From: Paraburkholderia tropica
GTDB lineage: Bacteria; Pseudomonadota; Gammaproteobacteria; Burkholderiales; Burkholderiaceae
Length of the DNA stretch: 64,000 bases
Direction of reading: 5' to 3'
Assembly (NCBI RefSeq): GCF_900109265.1
Contig: NZ_FNZM01000015.1
Span: 124,001 to 188,000 of the forward strand
In this document: positions 51,554 through 61,010 of the stretch, in pieces
Numbering within the stretch: position 1 is the first letter of the stretch
Layout: each line of letters begins with the position of its first letter
Translations under genes and position numbers: made by a program
Notes under the pieces: model-generated
Databases searched by the model: none
The model's input: the letters and a program-made list of their open reading frames with translations, nothing else
What the model was told of the DNA's origin: nothing

Positions 51554-51726
51554 CGCTTTCTTCCCGTTCTTCTCGCGTTTCCGCTTTCTCCGCTTTCTCC
51601 ACTGCGCGCCGTTCCGGGCGCGCACGTCGCAGCATCTTGTCTAGCCAATGAGCGCCGATTCAAGGCGCTCGACTCCCCGCTAACACGCTAAAAAATCCCG
51701 GAAAATCTCCAGGGTAATTCCCTACG

Positions 51727-51745
51727 CTCGTTTTATTGAAACGAG
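51727..51745. repeat. Dyad CTCGTTT/AAACGAG next to the HutC operator
   Basis: Seven-base arms at 51727-51733 and 51739-51745 with a five-base centre. Its right arm overlaps the first base of the HutC operator. It could be a second regulator site. Confidence 0.45.
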
Positions 51746-51759
51746 TTGTATATACAACT
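51744..51759. promoter_or_regulatory. HutC operator
   Basis: AGTTGTATATACAACT is a perfect 16-base palindrome with the GTATATAC core, the consensus GTxTAxAC of the HutC subfamily of GntR regulators. It lies between hutC and hutU. Confidence 0.8.
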
Positions 51760-51774
51760 TGACGGGGTTAGACT
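51746..51774 (+). promoter_or_regulatory. Probable hutU promoter
   Basis: TTGTAT (51746-51751) and TAGACT (51769-51774) are separated by exactly 17 bases. The -35 sits inside the HutC palindrome, so bound HutC would block polymerase. Confidence 0.5.
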
Positions 51775-51890
51775 TGCTCTCACGTTGCCACCACGCCTCA
51801 CCTTGAATTCCCGGGATTCCCCTGCATCAGGTTGGCCGCGCGGCTTGCGCCAGAACTTTTCTTTCGAGACTTCCGAGACGAACGAACGCC

Positions 51891-53579
51891 ATGAACCACC
51901 CGAACTTCACCGATCCCCGCCTCGATCCTTCCCGCACGATCCGCGCGCCGCGCGGCAGCGAGAAAGTCTGCAAGACCTGGCTGGCGGAAGCCGCCTATCG
52001 CATGATCCAGAATAATCTGGACCCGGAAGTGGCCGAGCATCCGCATGCGCTGGTCGTGTATGGCGGCATCGGGCGCGCCGCGCGCAACTGGGAATGTTTC
52101 GATCAGATTCTCGCGTCGCTGAAGGATCTCGGCGAAGACGAAACGCTGCTGATCCAGTCGGGCAAGCCGGTGGGCGTGTTCCGCACGCATGCCGACGCGC
52201 CGCGCGTGCTGCTCGCGAATTCGAATCTCGTGCCGCACTGGGCCACGTGGGAGCATTTCCACGAACTCGACCGCAAGGGCCTCATGATGTACGGCCAGAT
52301 GACCGCGGGCAGCTGGATCTACATCGGCTCGCAGGGTATCGTGCAAGGCACCTACGAAACGTTCTATTCCGTGGCGAACCAGCATTTCAACGGCAATCCG
52401 AAGGGCCGCTGGATTCTCACGGGCGGTCTCGGCGGCATGGGCGGTGCGCAGCCGCTCGCGGCCACGATGGCGGGCTTTTCGATGATCGCGGTCGAATGCG
52501 ACGAGACGCGCATCGACTTCCGTCTGAAGACGCGCTATGTCGACCGCAAGGCGAAGACGCTCGACGAGGCGCTCGCCATCGTCGAAGAAGCGAAGCAGAC
52601 GGGCAAGCCGGTCTCGGTGGGTCTGCTCGGCAATGCGGCGGACGTGTTCGCCGAATGCGTGGCGCGCGGCATCACGCCCGACTGCGTGACCGACCAGACC
52701 AGCGCGCACGATCCGATCAACGGCTATCTGCCGCAAGGCTGGAGCGTCGAGCAATGGCGCGAGGCGCAGAAGGTCGCGCCGGAGAGCATCATCAAGGTCG
52801 CGAAGCAGTCGATGGCGCATCAGGTGCAGGCGATGCTCACGCTGCAGGAACGCGGCGCGGCCACGCTCGATTACGGCAACAACATTCGCCAGATGGCGCT
52901 GGAAATGGGCGTCGACAACGCCTTCGATTTTCCGGGCTTCGTGCCCGCGTATATCCGTCCGCTGTTCTGCGAAGGCAAGGGTCCGTTCCGCTGGGTCGCG
53001 CTTTCGGGCGATCCCGAGGACATCTACAAGACCGACGCGAAGGTCAAGGAACTGATTCCCGACGATCCGCATCTGCACAACTGGCTCGACATGGCGCGCG
53101 AACGCATCGCGTTCCAGGGCCTGCCCGCGCGCATTTGCTGGGTGGGCGTAAAGGATCGTTATCGTCTGGGTCAGGCGTTCAACGAGATGGTCAAGAACGG
53201 CGAGCTGAAGGCGCCGATCGTGATCGGCCGCGATCACCTCGACACGGGTTCGGTCGCGAGCCCGAATCGCGAAACCGAATCGATGAAGGACGGTTCGGAC
53301 GCCGTGAGCGACTGGCCGCTGCTCAACGCGCTGCTGAACACGGCGGGCGGCGCGTCGTGGGTGTCGCTGCATCACGGCGGCGGCGTGGGCATGGGCTTCT
53401 CGCAGCACGCAGGCGTGGTGATCGTCGCGGACGGCACGCAGGCGGCGCACGAGCGTCTGGGCCGCGTGCTGCACAACGATCCGGCCACGGGCGTGATGCG
53501 CCACGCCGACGCCGGCTACGAACTCGCGCAGCAGACCGCGCGTGAAGCCGGTCTCAAGCTGCCGATGCTGGGCCGATGA
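51891..53579 (+). CDS. hutU: Urocanate hydratase
   Basis: A 562-residue NAD-dependent enzyme turning urocanate into 4-imidazolone-5-propionate, the second step of histidine breakdown. The tight-NAD loop is GGLGGMGGAQPLAATMAG, and Cys416 in ARICWVG is the conserved active-site cysteine. TDQTSAHDPINGYLP and HHGGGVGMGFSQHAG are strong family signatures. Length is typical (about 560). Its stop overlaps the hutD start as ATGA (53576-53579). Confidence 0.96.
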   Translation: MNHPNFTDPRLDPSRTIRAPRGSEKVCKTWLAEAAYRMIQNNLDPEVAEHPHALVVYGGIGRAARNWECFDQILASLKDLGEDETLLIQSGKPVGVFRTHADAPRVLLANSNLVPHWATWEHFHELDRKGLMMYGQMTAGSWIYIGSQGIVQGTYETFYSVANQHFNGNPKGRWILTGGLGGMGGAQPLAATMAGFSMIAVECDETRIDFRLKTRYVDRKAKTLDEALAIVEEAKQTGKPVSVGLLGNAADVFAECVARGITPDCVTDQTSAHDPINGYLPQGWSVEQWREAQKVAPESIIKVAKQSMAHQVQAMLTLQERGAATLDYGNNIRQMALEMGVDNAFDFPGFVPAYIRPLFCEGKGPFRWVALSGDPEDIYKTDAKVKELIPDDPHLHNWLDMARERIAFQGLPARICWVGVKDRYRLGQAFNEMVKNGELKAPIVIGRDHLDTGSVASPNRETESMKDGSDAVSDWPLLNALLNTAGGASWVSLHHGGGVGMGFSQHAGVVIVADGTQAAHERLGRVLHNDPATGVMRHADAGYELAQQTAREAGLKLPMLGR

Positions 53580-54244
53580 GCGAAGCTCGCACGACGCCCG
53601 CGCCGCGGCTGACGCTGCTGCGCGGCGCGGATCGGGTGGCGTCGCCGTGGAAGAACGGCGGCGGCGTCACGCGCGAGATCGCGGCGGAATTTGCGCCTGT
53701 GTCGGCCGATGAGGTTGCGCACGACGTCGCGTTCGCGTGGCGTGTGAGCGTGGCCGACGTCGCGCAAGCCGGTCCGTTTTCGCGCTTCGCGGGCGTGGAT
53801 CGCACGCTCGTCTTGCTCGAAGGCGCGGGCATGTTGCTCGACGAGCATGATGCTGGCGGCGCGAATGTCTTGTCGACGCATGCGCTGACGCGCGTGCTCG
53901 ATATCGCGCGCTTCGACGGCGCTGCGTCGATTGACGCGCGTCTTGTCGATGGCGCCACGCGCGATTTCAACCTGATGGTGCGCCGCGACGTGGCGCACGG
54001 CTCGCTCGAGGTCTGGCGCGAGGCGGGTTCGCATCGCATTCCCGCGCAAACGGATACTGTGCTGCTGTATGGCGCGCAAGGCGTCACGCGCGCGCGCGTC
54101 GAAGATGGCGAATGGATCGCGCTCGAAACCGGTGACACGCTGCGTATCGACTCCGCTCAGGCCGCCGAAATCGAAACGCAAGGCGAGGGCGCGCTGCTCG
54201 CCATTACGTTGAACGTGCAACGACATCCGAAGAAAGCGCCATGA
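53576..54244 (+). CDS. hutD: HutD family protein
   Basis: A 222-residue cupin-fold protein found in many hut operons. The start has the family's opening LTLLRGADRVASPWKNGGGV, followed by TREIAAEF and FAWRVSVADVAQAGPFSRFAG. HutD is thought to tune histidine catabolism, perhaps by limiting urocanate or formimino-glutamate build-up; it has no established enzymatic role. Both ends overlap neighbours by four bases (ATGA), so hutU-hutD-hutI are translationally coupled. Confidence 0.9.
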   Translation: MSEARTTPAPRLTLLRGADRVASPWKNGGGVTREIAAEFAPVSADEVAHDVAFAWRVSVADVAQAGPFSRFAGVDRTLVLLEGAGMLLDEHDAGGANVLSTHALTRVLDIARFDGAASIDARLVDGATRDFNLMVRRDVAHGSLEVWREAGSHRIPAQTDTVLLYGAQGVTRARVEDGEWIALETGDTLRIDSAQAAEIETQGEGALLAITLNVQRHPKKAP

Positions 54245-55464
54245 ATCAAGCCGTCTGGCACCACCTCAAACTCTGCGCGCAGGGCGACCCGCGCGACACG
54301 CTCGACGACGCGGCCATCGCCGTCGACAACGGCACGATTGCGTGGCTCGGCGCGGCGGCCGATCTGCCCGCGACGTTCGCGCAATGGCCGCGCGAAGACC
54401 TCGGCGGCGCGTGGGTGACGCCGGGTCTCGTCGACTGCCATACGCATCTGGTCTACGGCGGCCAGCGCGCCGATGAATTCGCGCAACGTCTCGCGGGCGT
54501 GAGCTACGAGGAAATCGCGCGCCAGGGCGGCGGCATCGTCTCGACCGTGCGCGCCACGCGCGCGGCGAGCGAAGCCGAACTCTTCGCGCAATCGGCCGCG
54601 CGTCTCGAACCGCTGCTCGCGGAAGGCGTGACGGCCGTCGAAATCAAATCGGGCTACGGCCTCGAACTCGACGCCGAGCGCAAGATGCTGCGCGTCGCGC
54701 GGCAACTGGGCGAGCGTTATCCGGTCACGGTGCGCACGACGTTTCTGGGCGCGCATGCCTTGCCGCCCGAGTACGCAGGACGCGCCGACGCCTATATCGA
54801 CGAAGTGTGCGAGCGCATGCTGCCCGCGCTCGCCAACGAAGGCCTCGTCGATGCCGTCGATGTGTTCTGCGAGCGCATCGGCTTTTCGATCGCACAGAGC
54901 GAGCGCGTGTTCGAAGCGGCGGCGCGTCGCAATCTGCCCGTGAAAATGCATGCGGAGCAATTGTCGAATAGCGGCGGCGCGGCGCTGGCAGCGCGTTATG
55001 GCGCGTTGTCGTCGGATCATCTGGAGTTTCTCGACGAAGCGGGCGTGGCCGCGATGAAAGAAGCGGGCAGCGTGGCCGTGCTGCTGCCCGGCGCGTATTA
55101 TTTCATTCGCGAAACGCAGTTGCCGCCGCTCGATCTGCTGCGCCGCTACGAGGTGCCGATTGCCATTTCCACCGACAGCAATCCCGGCACATCGCCCGCG
55201 ACTTCGCTGCTGCTCATGATGAATATGGCGACCACGCTGTTCCGCATGACCGTGCCCGAAGTGCTGCAAGGCGTGACGCGGCACGCGGCCCAGGCTTTCG
55301 GCGACACCGCGCGCCACGGCACGCTCGGTGTGGGACGTCCCGCCGATTTTGCGGTCTGGCAGGTGCAGTCGCTCGCCGAACTCGCCTACTGGATCGGCCG
55401 TCCGCTGTGCGCGCGCGTCGTGCGCGGCGGCCAAACCGTTTTCGAACGCGATCAACGCGCATGA
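54241..55464 (+). CDS. hutI: Imidazolonepropionase
   Basis: A 407-residue amidohydrolase opening the imidazolone ring to give N-formimino-L-glutamate. Metal-binding parts are His67-x-His69 in VDCHTHLVYGG and HAEQLSN, plus Asp in ISTDSNPGTSP. IKSGYGLELDAE and FLGAHALPPEYAGR are specific to the family. The stop overlaps the hutF start (ATGA at 55461-55464). Confidence 0.95.
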   Translation: MNQAVWHHLKLCAQGDPRDTLDDAAIAVDNGTIAWLGAAADLPATFAQWPREDLGGAWVTPGLVDCHTHLVYGGQRADEFAQRLAGVSYEEIARQGGGIVSTVRATRAASEAELFAQSAARLEPLLAEGVTAVEIKSGYGLELDAERKMLRVARQLGERYPVTVRTTFLGAHALPPEYAGRADAYIDEVCERMLPALANEGLVDAVDVFCERIGFSIAQSERVFEAAARRNLPVKMHAEQLSNSGGAALAARYGALSSDHLEFLDEAGVAAMKEAGSVAVLLPGAYYFIRETQLPPLDLLRRYEVPIAISTDSNPGTSPATSLLLMMNMATTLFRMTVPEVLQGVTRHAAQAFGDTARHGTLGVGRPADFAVWQVQSLAELAYWIGRPLCARVVRGGQTVFERDQRA

Positions 55465-56876
55465 ATACCTTGAATTCCGATTTCCCTCAGCGCGCGCTGT
55501 TCGCCGCGCATGCGTGGCTGCCGGATGGCTGGCGCCGCAACGTGTTACTCGAATGGGACGCGCAGGGCACGTTGCTGCGCGTGCAGCCCGATCTCGTGAG
55601 CGCGCCCGCGGGCGTGACCACGTCCGCCGGTCCGGTGATACCTGGGATGCCTAATCTTCATTCTCACGCGTTTCAGCGCGCGATGGCGGGCCTCACCGAG
55701 TATCGCGCGAATCCCACCGACAGTTTCTGGAGCTGGCGCGATCTGATGTATCGCTTCGCCGCTCGCATCACGCCCGACGATCTCGGCGCGATCGCGCGCT
55801 GGCTCTATGTGGAAATGCTCAAAGCGGGCTATACGTCCGTCTGCGAATTCCATTACGTGCATCATGCGCAGGACGGCCGGCGTTATGCGAGTCCCGCCGA
55901 ACTCGCGCAGCGCGTGGTGGGCGCGGCGCGCGAGACGGGCATCGGCATGACGATGCTGCCGGTGCTTTACCAGTACAGCGGCTTTGGCGCGCGTGCGCCG
56001 CGCGACGATCAGCGGCGCTTCATCAACACGCCCGCGCAATTGCTCGAGATGATCGAAGCGCTGCGCGAAACGTATCCGGAGCAGGGCGCGTTGCGCTATG
56101 GGGTCGCGCCGCATTCGTTACGCGCGGTCTCACAGGATTCGTTGCGCGACATGCTCAACGGTCTCGACGCGATGTTGCCCGGCGCGCCCGTGCATATTCA
56201 CATCGCAGAACAAACCGCCGAGGTCGAGGCGTGCATCGAAACCGAAGGCGCGCGTCCGGTGCAATGGCTGCTCGATCGTTTCGACGTGAATGCGCGCTGG
56301 TGCCTCGTGCACGCGACGCACGTCGATGCGCAGGAGACGCTCGCGCTCGCGCGCAGCGGCGCGGTGGCGGGCTTGTGCCTGACCACCGAGGCGAATCTCG
56401 GCGACGGCATTTTTCCCGCGCACGATTATCTCGATGCGCAAGGCGCATTTGGCGTCGGCTCGGACAGCCATATCGGCGTGGATTGGCGCGCGGAATTGCG
56501 CCTGCTCGAATATGGCGCACGTCTCGTGCGCCGCGAGCGCAACGTGCTCGCTTCGCCGCAAACGGCGTATGTGGCCGACCGGTTGTATACCGGTGCGCTG
56601 GCGGGCGGTGCGCGGGCGACGGGGCGTCAGGTGGGCGCGCTCGAAGCGGGCGCGCGTGCCGACTGGATCGTGCTCGATCCGCAGCATCCGAATCTGGCCG
56701 GGCAGACGCCGCGCACGTGGCTCTCGTCGGTGGTGTTTTGCGAACACGGCGAGACGCCGGTGCTCGATGTCTATACGGGCGGCGAGCAAGTGATCGCGCA
56801 GCGCCGCCATCGCGACGAAACGCGTCTTTACGCCGACTATCGCCAGACGCTCGCGCGCCTGCTCGCCGATGCGTAA
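55461..56876 (+). CDS. hutF: Formimidoylglutamate deiminase
   Basis: A 471-residue amidohydrolase that removes ammonia from N-formimino-glutamate, leaving N-formylglutamate. The metal site is in GMPNLHSHAFQRAMAG, HIHIAEQTAEVEAC and GVGSDSHIGVDW. Family markers are FWSWRDLMYRF and EFHYVHH. It marks the five-step pathway (via HutF and HutG) instead of the one-step HutG formiminoglutamase. The ATG at 55461 overlaps the hutI stop. Confidence 0.94.
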   Translation: MNTLNSDFPQRALFAAHAWLPDGWRRNVLLEWDAQGTLLRVQPDLVSAPAGVTTSAGPVIPGMPNLHSHAFQRAMAGLTEYRANPTDSFWSWRDLMYRFAARITPDDLGAIARWLYVEMLKAGYTSVCEFHYVHHAQDGRRYASPAELAQRVVGAARETGIGMTMLPVLYQYSGFGARAPRDDQRRFINTPAQLLEMIEALRETYPEQGALRYGVAPHSLRAVSQDSLRDMLNGLDAMLPGAPVHIHIAEQTAEVEACIETEGARPVQWLLDRFDVNARWCLVHATHVDAQETLALARSGAVAGLCLTTEANLGDGIFPAHDYLDAQGAFGVGSDSHIGVDWRAELRLLEYGARLVRRERNVLASPQTAYVADRLYTGALAGGARATGRQVGALEAGARADWIVLDPQHPNLAGQTPRTWLSSVVFCEHGETPVLDVYTGGEQVIAQRRHRDETRLYADYRQTLARLLADA

Positions 56877-56903
56877 GCACACAGCCATTCAACGGACCGG
56901 ATC

Positions 56904-57716
56904 ATGACCGAACTCTTTACGCTCGAACGCGGCACGGCGCCCCTGCTCATTTCTATTCCGCATCTGGGCACCGCGATTCCCGCCGATTTTCGCGAGCGCT
57001 ACAGCGATATTGCGCTGAGCGTCGCCGATACGGATTGGCATCTCGATCGTCTTTATGCTTTCGCGAAAGAACTCGGCGCGACGATTCTGGGCGCGCGTAT
57101 TTCGCGTTATGTAATCGACCTGAATCGTCCGCCGAACGACGAAAGCCTGTATCCGGGGCAAACGACCACGTCGCTGTGTCCCATGGAAACGTTTCGCGGC
57201 GAGCCGCTTTATCGCGACGGCCACGCGCCCGATGCAGCGGAACGTCAGCGCCGCGTGCAGACTTACTGGCAGCCGTATCACGACACGTTGCGCGCGGAGT
57301 TGCAACGCTTGCGCGCCGAACATGCGAACGTGCTGCTCTGGGAAGCGCATTCGATTGCGAGCGTGCTGCCGCGACTGTTTGAGAATAAATTGCCGGATTT
57401 GAATATCGGCACGCAGGATGGGCGCACGACGCATGCATCGGTGCAGGCGGCCGTCGAGCGCGGCGCGGCCGCGAGCGAGTTTACGTCGATTGCAAATGGT
57501 CGTTTCAAGGGCGGCTATATCACGCGCCATTTCGGCGCGCCGCAAGACGGCGTGCATGCCGTGCAGCTCGAAATGTGCCAGTCCACCTATATGAACGAAG
57601 ACGCGCCGTTCGACTATCGGCCCGATCTCGCGCAAAAAGTGCAGCCGGTCTTGCGCGCCATGGTGGGCGGCGCGCTGGAAGCGGTGCAGGCGCTGAATCG
57701 CCGAATTGTTGATTGA
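56904..57716 (+). CDS. hutG: N-formylglutamate deformylase
   Basis: A 270-residue enzyme of the N-formylglutamate amidohydrolase family that releases formate and glutamate, the last step. LLISIPHLGTAIPADFRERY, then VADTDWHLDRLY and YVIDLNRPPNDESLYPG are family signatures, and LWEAHSIASVLPRLF holds a conserved metal-binding stretch. It begins 27 bases after hutF. It is 11 bases from the end of the convergent phospholipase D gene, so no terminator fits between them. Confidence 0.94.
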   Translation: MTELFTLERGTAPLLISIPHLGTAIPADFRERYSDIALSVADTDWHLDRLYAFAKELGATILGARISRYVIDLNRPPNDESLYPGQTTTSLCPMETFRGEPLYRDGHAPDAAERQRRVQTYWQPYHDTLRAELQRLRAEHANVLLWEAHSIASVLPRLFENKLPDLNIGTQDGRTTHASVQAAVERGAAASEFTSIANGRFKGGYITRHFGAPQDGVHAVQLEMCQSTYMNEDAPFDYRPDLAQKVQPVLRAMVGGALEAVQALNRRIVD

Positions 57717-57727
57717 CGCGGCTGCCG

Positions 57728-59341
57728 TTACAGCAGCCACTCGATCGGCAGAATCGAAAAGAACCACACGGCGAGGCGCGTGCTCCAGCGCGAATTCGGC
57801 TCGACGTCATAGCGCATCGTGCTGTCGCCATCGCGGCGTATCCAGTAGATCGAGCCGTCAGGCGCGAGTCGCGTTTCGTAGGCAAGCTGCGGAATCTGCG
57901 CGACGAACGCATGCTCGATCTGGCTGGCCAGTTTCGGGCTTTCGATCACGAGGCCAAGTTCGGTATTGAGATTCGCCGAACGCGGGTCGAAGTTCAGCGA
58001 ACCGACGAACACGCGCTTCGCATCCACGGCGAAGGTCTTCGCATGCAGGCTCGAACCGGAGCTGCCGAACATGCCGGGCGCCTGCTCCTTCGCGCCGCTC
58101 GTGCCTGCCGCGCGGCGCAATTCCCACAGTTCGACACCGCTTTCGAGCAGCGCCTTGCGCCGTCGCGCATAGCCGCCGTGCACCGGCATGACGTCGGTGG
58201 CTTCGAGCGAGTTCGTGAGCACGCGCACGGTCACGCCACGTCGCGCAAGCTCGGTGAAATAGCGCGTGCCGGCTTCGGCGGGGACGAAATACGGCGAGAC
58301 GAGATCGAGTTCGCGTTGCGGCTCGCCGAGAATATCTTTGAGCTGACTGAGAATGAGCGAGTCTTGCGGCGCTTTGCCAAGCGCTTTCGCGGGATCGTCG
58401 CTGACGAGCCGCGCCGGCGCCCATTCAAATTCGAGCGTGCCGTCGAGCAAATGGCGCACGTCGGTTTTCGCTTCGAGCGACGCGATAAACGCGCTGGCCG
58501 CGGGGTTGGTCTGCACTGCAAGCGCGGCGCGGTCGAGCACCGCGAGCTGGTCCGCGGACACGGCGGGCAGGATTTCCTGCACAGGCCACGCCGAAGCACT
58601 CGACCAGTATCGGTCGAAATCGTGCGCGACGTCCGTTGCGGCGGGACCGATTGCGAGCACGTCGAGATCGGCGAATACCACGCCGTCCGTTGCGCCAAAA
58701 TATTCATCGCCGATATTGCGCCCGCCGAGTATTGTCGCCACGCCATCGGCCGTTAGCGACTTATTGTGCATGCGCCGGTTCAGGCGCGAAAAGTCGGTGA
58801 TAAAGCCGATGAATTTGGGCTTGCGAATCACGAAGGGATTAAACAGGCGCACTTCGATATTCGGATGCGCGTCGAGCGCGGCGAGCGTGCTGTCGAGCGA
58901 AGAGGGGATGCCGTTGTCATCGAGCAGCAGGCGCACGCGCACGCCACGGTCGGCGGCTTTGCGCAACTCTTCGAGCAGCAGCGTGCCGGTGAGATCGTCG
59001 CGCCAGATGTAGTACTGCACGTCGATCGTGCGTTGCGCCGTGCGGACAAGATCGACGCGCGAGGCGAAGGCTTGCAGCGGCGCGGTGAGCGGATCGATGC
59101 CGGTCAAACCGGGGTGATCGCCTCGCTCCTTGTCGATCGCCTGGCCGAGCTGTGTGCTGCTCGCCTCCTCAGCGGTGAGCGCCACCGATTGCGTGCGCGG
59201 GCCGGGTGCGGGTAATTGCTGGCATGCCGTGAGTGTCGTTGCGCCGAGCGCGGCGCACAGGCAGGCCGCGAGCCAGACCGCGGCCGAGCCGATACGTCTG
59301 CGAATAGCGATCACCACCGTGGAAGAGGGCAAGCTGGGCAT
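57728..59341 (-). CDS. Phospholipase D-family / cardiolipin synthase-like lipoprotein (ClsC type)
   Basis: A 537-residue PLD-superfamily enzyme with two HKD motifs: His192-x-Lys in RMHNKSLTADG and His433-x-Lys in SLHAKTFAVDA. Their spacing of about 240 residues fits ClsC-like or NAPE-PLD-like enzymes. An N-terminal signal ends TTLTAC with a lipobox at Cys40, so the domain probably faces the periplasm. It could make or turn over cardiolipin or other phosphatidyl lipids; the activity is inferred. MPSLPSSTVV opens the frame with an ATG at 59341; later internal methionines are less likely because the lipobox would be lost. It has no operon partner. Confidence 0.85.
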   Translation of the reverse strand: MPSLPSSTVVIAIRRRIGSAAVWLAACLCAALGATTLTACQQLPAPGPRTQSVALTAEEASSTQLGQAIDKERGDHPGLTGIDPLTAPLQAFASRVDLVRTAQRTIDVQYYIWRDDLTGTLLLEELRKAADRGVRVRLLLDDNGIPSSLDSTLAALDAHPNIEVRLFNPFVIRKPKFIGFITDFSRLNRRMHNKSLTADGVATILGGRNIGDEYFGATDGVVFADLDVLAIGPAATDVAHDFDRYWSSASAWPVQEILPAVSADQLAVLDRAALAVQTNPAASAFIASLEAKTDVRHLLDGTLEFEWAPARLVSDDPAKALGKAPQDSLILSQLKDILGEPQRELDLVSPYFVPAEAGTRYFTELARRGVTVRVLTNSLEATDVMPVHGGYARRRKALLESGVELWELRRAAGTSGAKEQAPGMFGSSGSSLHAKTFAVDAKRVFVGSLNFDPRSANLNTELGLVIESPKLASQIEHAFVAQIPQLAYETRLAPDGSIYWIRRDGDSTMRYDVEPNSRWSTRLAVWFFSILPIEWLL

Positions 59342-59520
59342 GGACGATCCGCGCGTGAATTGACGCTAGCTTACGCGAATGCCCGGTCACGCTCCACGCG
59401 AGCGTCCGGGGGTCGGTCGTCTATCAGCCGTGAACGCACCAAAGCGCACCAAAGCGCACGAAGGCCGCGCCCGCGCGATGGCGGTAGCGGCTTTCGGTGG
59501 TAGTGCTTTCGACGGGGGCG

Positions 59521-59865
59521 TTACTGGGTGTTCGGTGCGATGTTGGGCGCGCCGCTATTCGGAGCATTGAGCGCATTTTGCGCGCGTGCGCGGGATTCCT
59601 GAGCGGATTGATTGCGTTCGCTGCGAGCCTGCTTGGCTTCGTTCCTGTACACCTTCTTCGCTTCGGATTTTTTCGCGCGCTGTTCGCGATTCGCTTCACG
59701 AATTTCCATGCGCTTCTGGACGATCGGGTCGTTGTGCGTGGCGGCGGCCGGCGGTGCGGGTTGTGCCGGATTGGCCGGTGCGGGCTGCTGCGCGAGCACC
59801 GAGCCGGCGATCATGGCGCCGACCAGGGTCAGCACGACGGCTGTCGTTGCGATTCTGGATCTCAT
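59521..59865 (-). CDS. Small secreted basic protein
   Basis: A 114-residue protein with a clear signal (MRSRIATTAVVLTLVGAMIA, ending GSVLAQQ) and a proline-rich spacer. A Lys/Arg/Glu-rich helical segment follows (QKRMEIREANREQRAKKSEA, then KKVYRNEAKQARSERNQSAQ). The mature part would be a charged coiled or single helix in the periplasm. No family is recognised. The start is fixed by the signal peptide. Confidence 0.65.
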   Translation of the reverse strand: MRSRIATTAVVLTLVGAMIAGSVLAQQPAPANPAQPAPPAAATHNDPIVQKRMEIREANREQRAKKSEAKKVYRNEAKQARSERNQSAQESRARAQNALNAPNSGAPNIAPNTQ

Positions 59866-60122
59866 TCTTGACTCTCCGATGGATGATACGGATGGCTAAC
59901 TATCGGCAATGGACCGGTAAATCCAGCCGAATTAATAACGGCGAAACGAATCGGTAAATACGTTCGCGTGTTTTGCTGCGTCGGGTTTCATTTTACTTAC
60001 AGCGCGACGCAGGTCAAGCCGATTGACGCGATATTGCCAGGCGTCTGCTTCTATTTGTCGAAGCGAAAACGCCTTAAAACAGGGCGACATAGACATAATG
60101 TCGCGATTCGATTCACGATGAA

Positions 60123-60983
60123 TTAACGCAGCATCGTCGCGAGTGTTTTGAACAGCAGCGTGCGCTTATTCGATTTCCGGTGAATCATGCCGACGGTGCG
60201 CATAAACGGCGGATTGCAGAGCGGAATCAGCCGCAGATTCGGGTCGTCGTGCCAGTTGCCGTTGTGAAGCACGGGCAGCACGCTCACGCCCACATCGTTA
60301 CGCACGAGCGAAACAATCGTTTCGATGGAATTGAGTTCGAGATATTCGAGCGGCTTGATGCCGAGCGTGCGCAACGCGTCGTCGATGACCGCGCCCGTCG
60401 GCACGCGTCGGTCGAAACGCAGAAAGCCGCGTTCGCGCAAAATACGCCGGGCGTCGGTGCCCTTCGTCGTGCGGCTCGTGACGAGCATAAGCGGCTCTTC
60501 GTAGAGCGGCGTCCAGGCGAGCGATTCGTGCAGCGTGCCGTCGATATTGCCGACCACGACGGCCAGATCGACTTCGCCGGCTTCCACCATATCCGCGAGT
60601 TCGGTGGACCGCGCGGAGGTCAGGCGCACTTCGAGTTCGGGATGCTCGGTCTTCAGATGCGCGACGGCCAGCGAGAGCGCGCCGATCACCGAGACCACCG
60701 CGCCCACGATCACCGAGCCGCGTATGGCGTCGTCGGCGCTGGCCGGCAGTTCGTCGATCAGTTCGAGAATGCGCTCGACCTTCGCGCAGATCTCGCGGCC
60801 TTCGCGTGTGAGCGCGACCTGGCGCGCGCGGCGGTCGAAGATCTGGCGGCCGAGCGCTTCCTCGAGTCCGCGCATCTGCAGGCTGACGGCGGCCTGGGTG
60901 AGCGCGGTCTTTTCGGCGGCGGTGGCGAACGAGCCGCTGCGCGCGACGGCCTGCAAGGTACGCAACATCCGGAGCGTGAGCAT
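60123..60983 (-). CDS. LysR-family regulator of the GGT-like module
   Basis: A 286-residue regulator. The HTH is LRMLRTLQAVARSGSFATAA, then EKTALTQAAVSLQMRGLEE. The effector domain begins with GSVIVGAVVSVIGALSLAVA and contains TELADMVEAGEVDLAVVV. The ATG at 60983 (MLTLRMLRTLQ) is the standard LysR start; the frame to 61385 adds a non-LysR N-terminus. It is divergent from the gamma-glutamyltransferase-like gene with an AT-rich palindrome between, so it probably controls that gene and the transporter. Confidence 0.88.
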   Translation of the reverse strand: MLTLRMLRTLQAVARSGSFATAAEKTALTQAAVSLQMRGLEEALGRQIFDRRARQVALTREGREICAKVERILELIDELPASADDAIRGSVIVGAVVSVIGALSLAVAHLKTEHPELEVRLTSARSTELADMVEAGEVDLAVVVGNIDGTLHESLAWTPLYEEPLMLVTSRTTKGTDARRILRERGFLRFDRRVPTGAVIDDALRTLGIKPLEYLELNSIETIVSLVRNDVGVSVLPVLHNGNWHDDPNLRLIPLCNPPFMRTVGMIHRKSNKRTLLFKTLATMLR

Positions 60984-61010
60984 GTGAGAAAAATTTAAGT
61001 GTCGACAACA

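Larger units (their letters stand above)
51554..51890 (+). promoter_or_regulatory. hutC-hutU intergenic control region
   Basis: About 340 bases containing a dyad, the HutC operator and a promoter, listed separately. The leader also has a 5-prime stretch before the hutU start with no obvious riboswitch. Confidence 0.7.
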
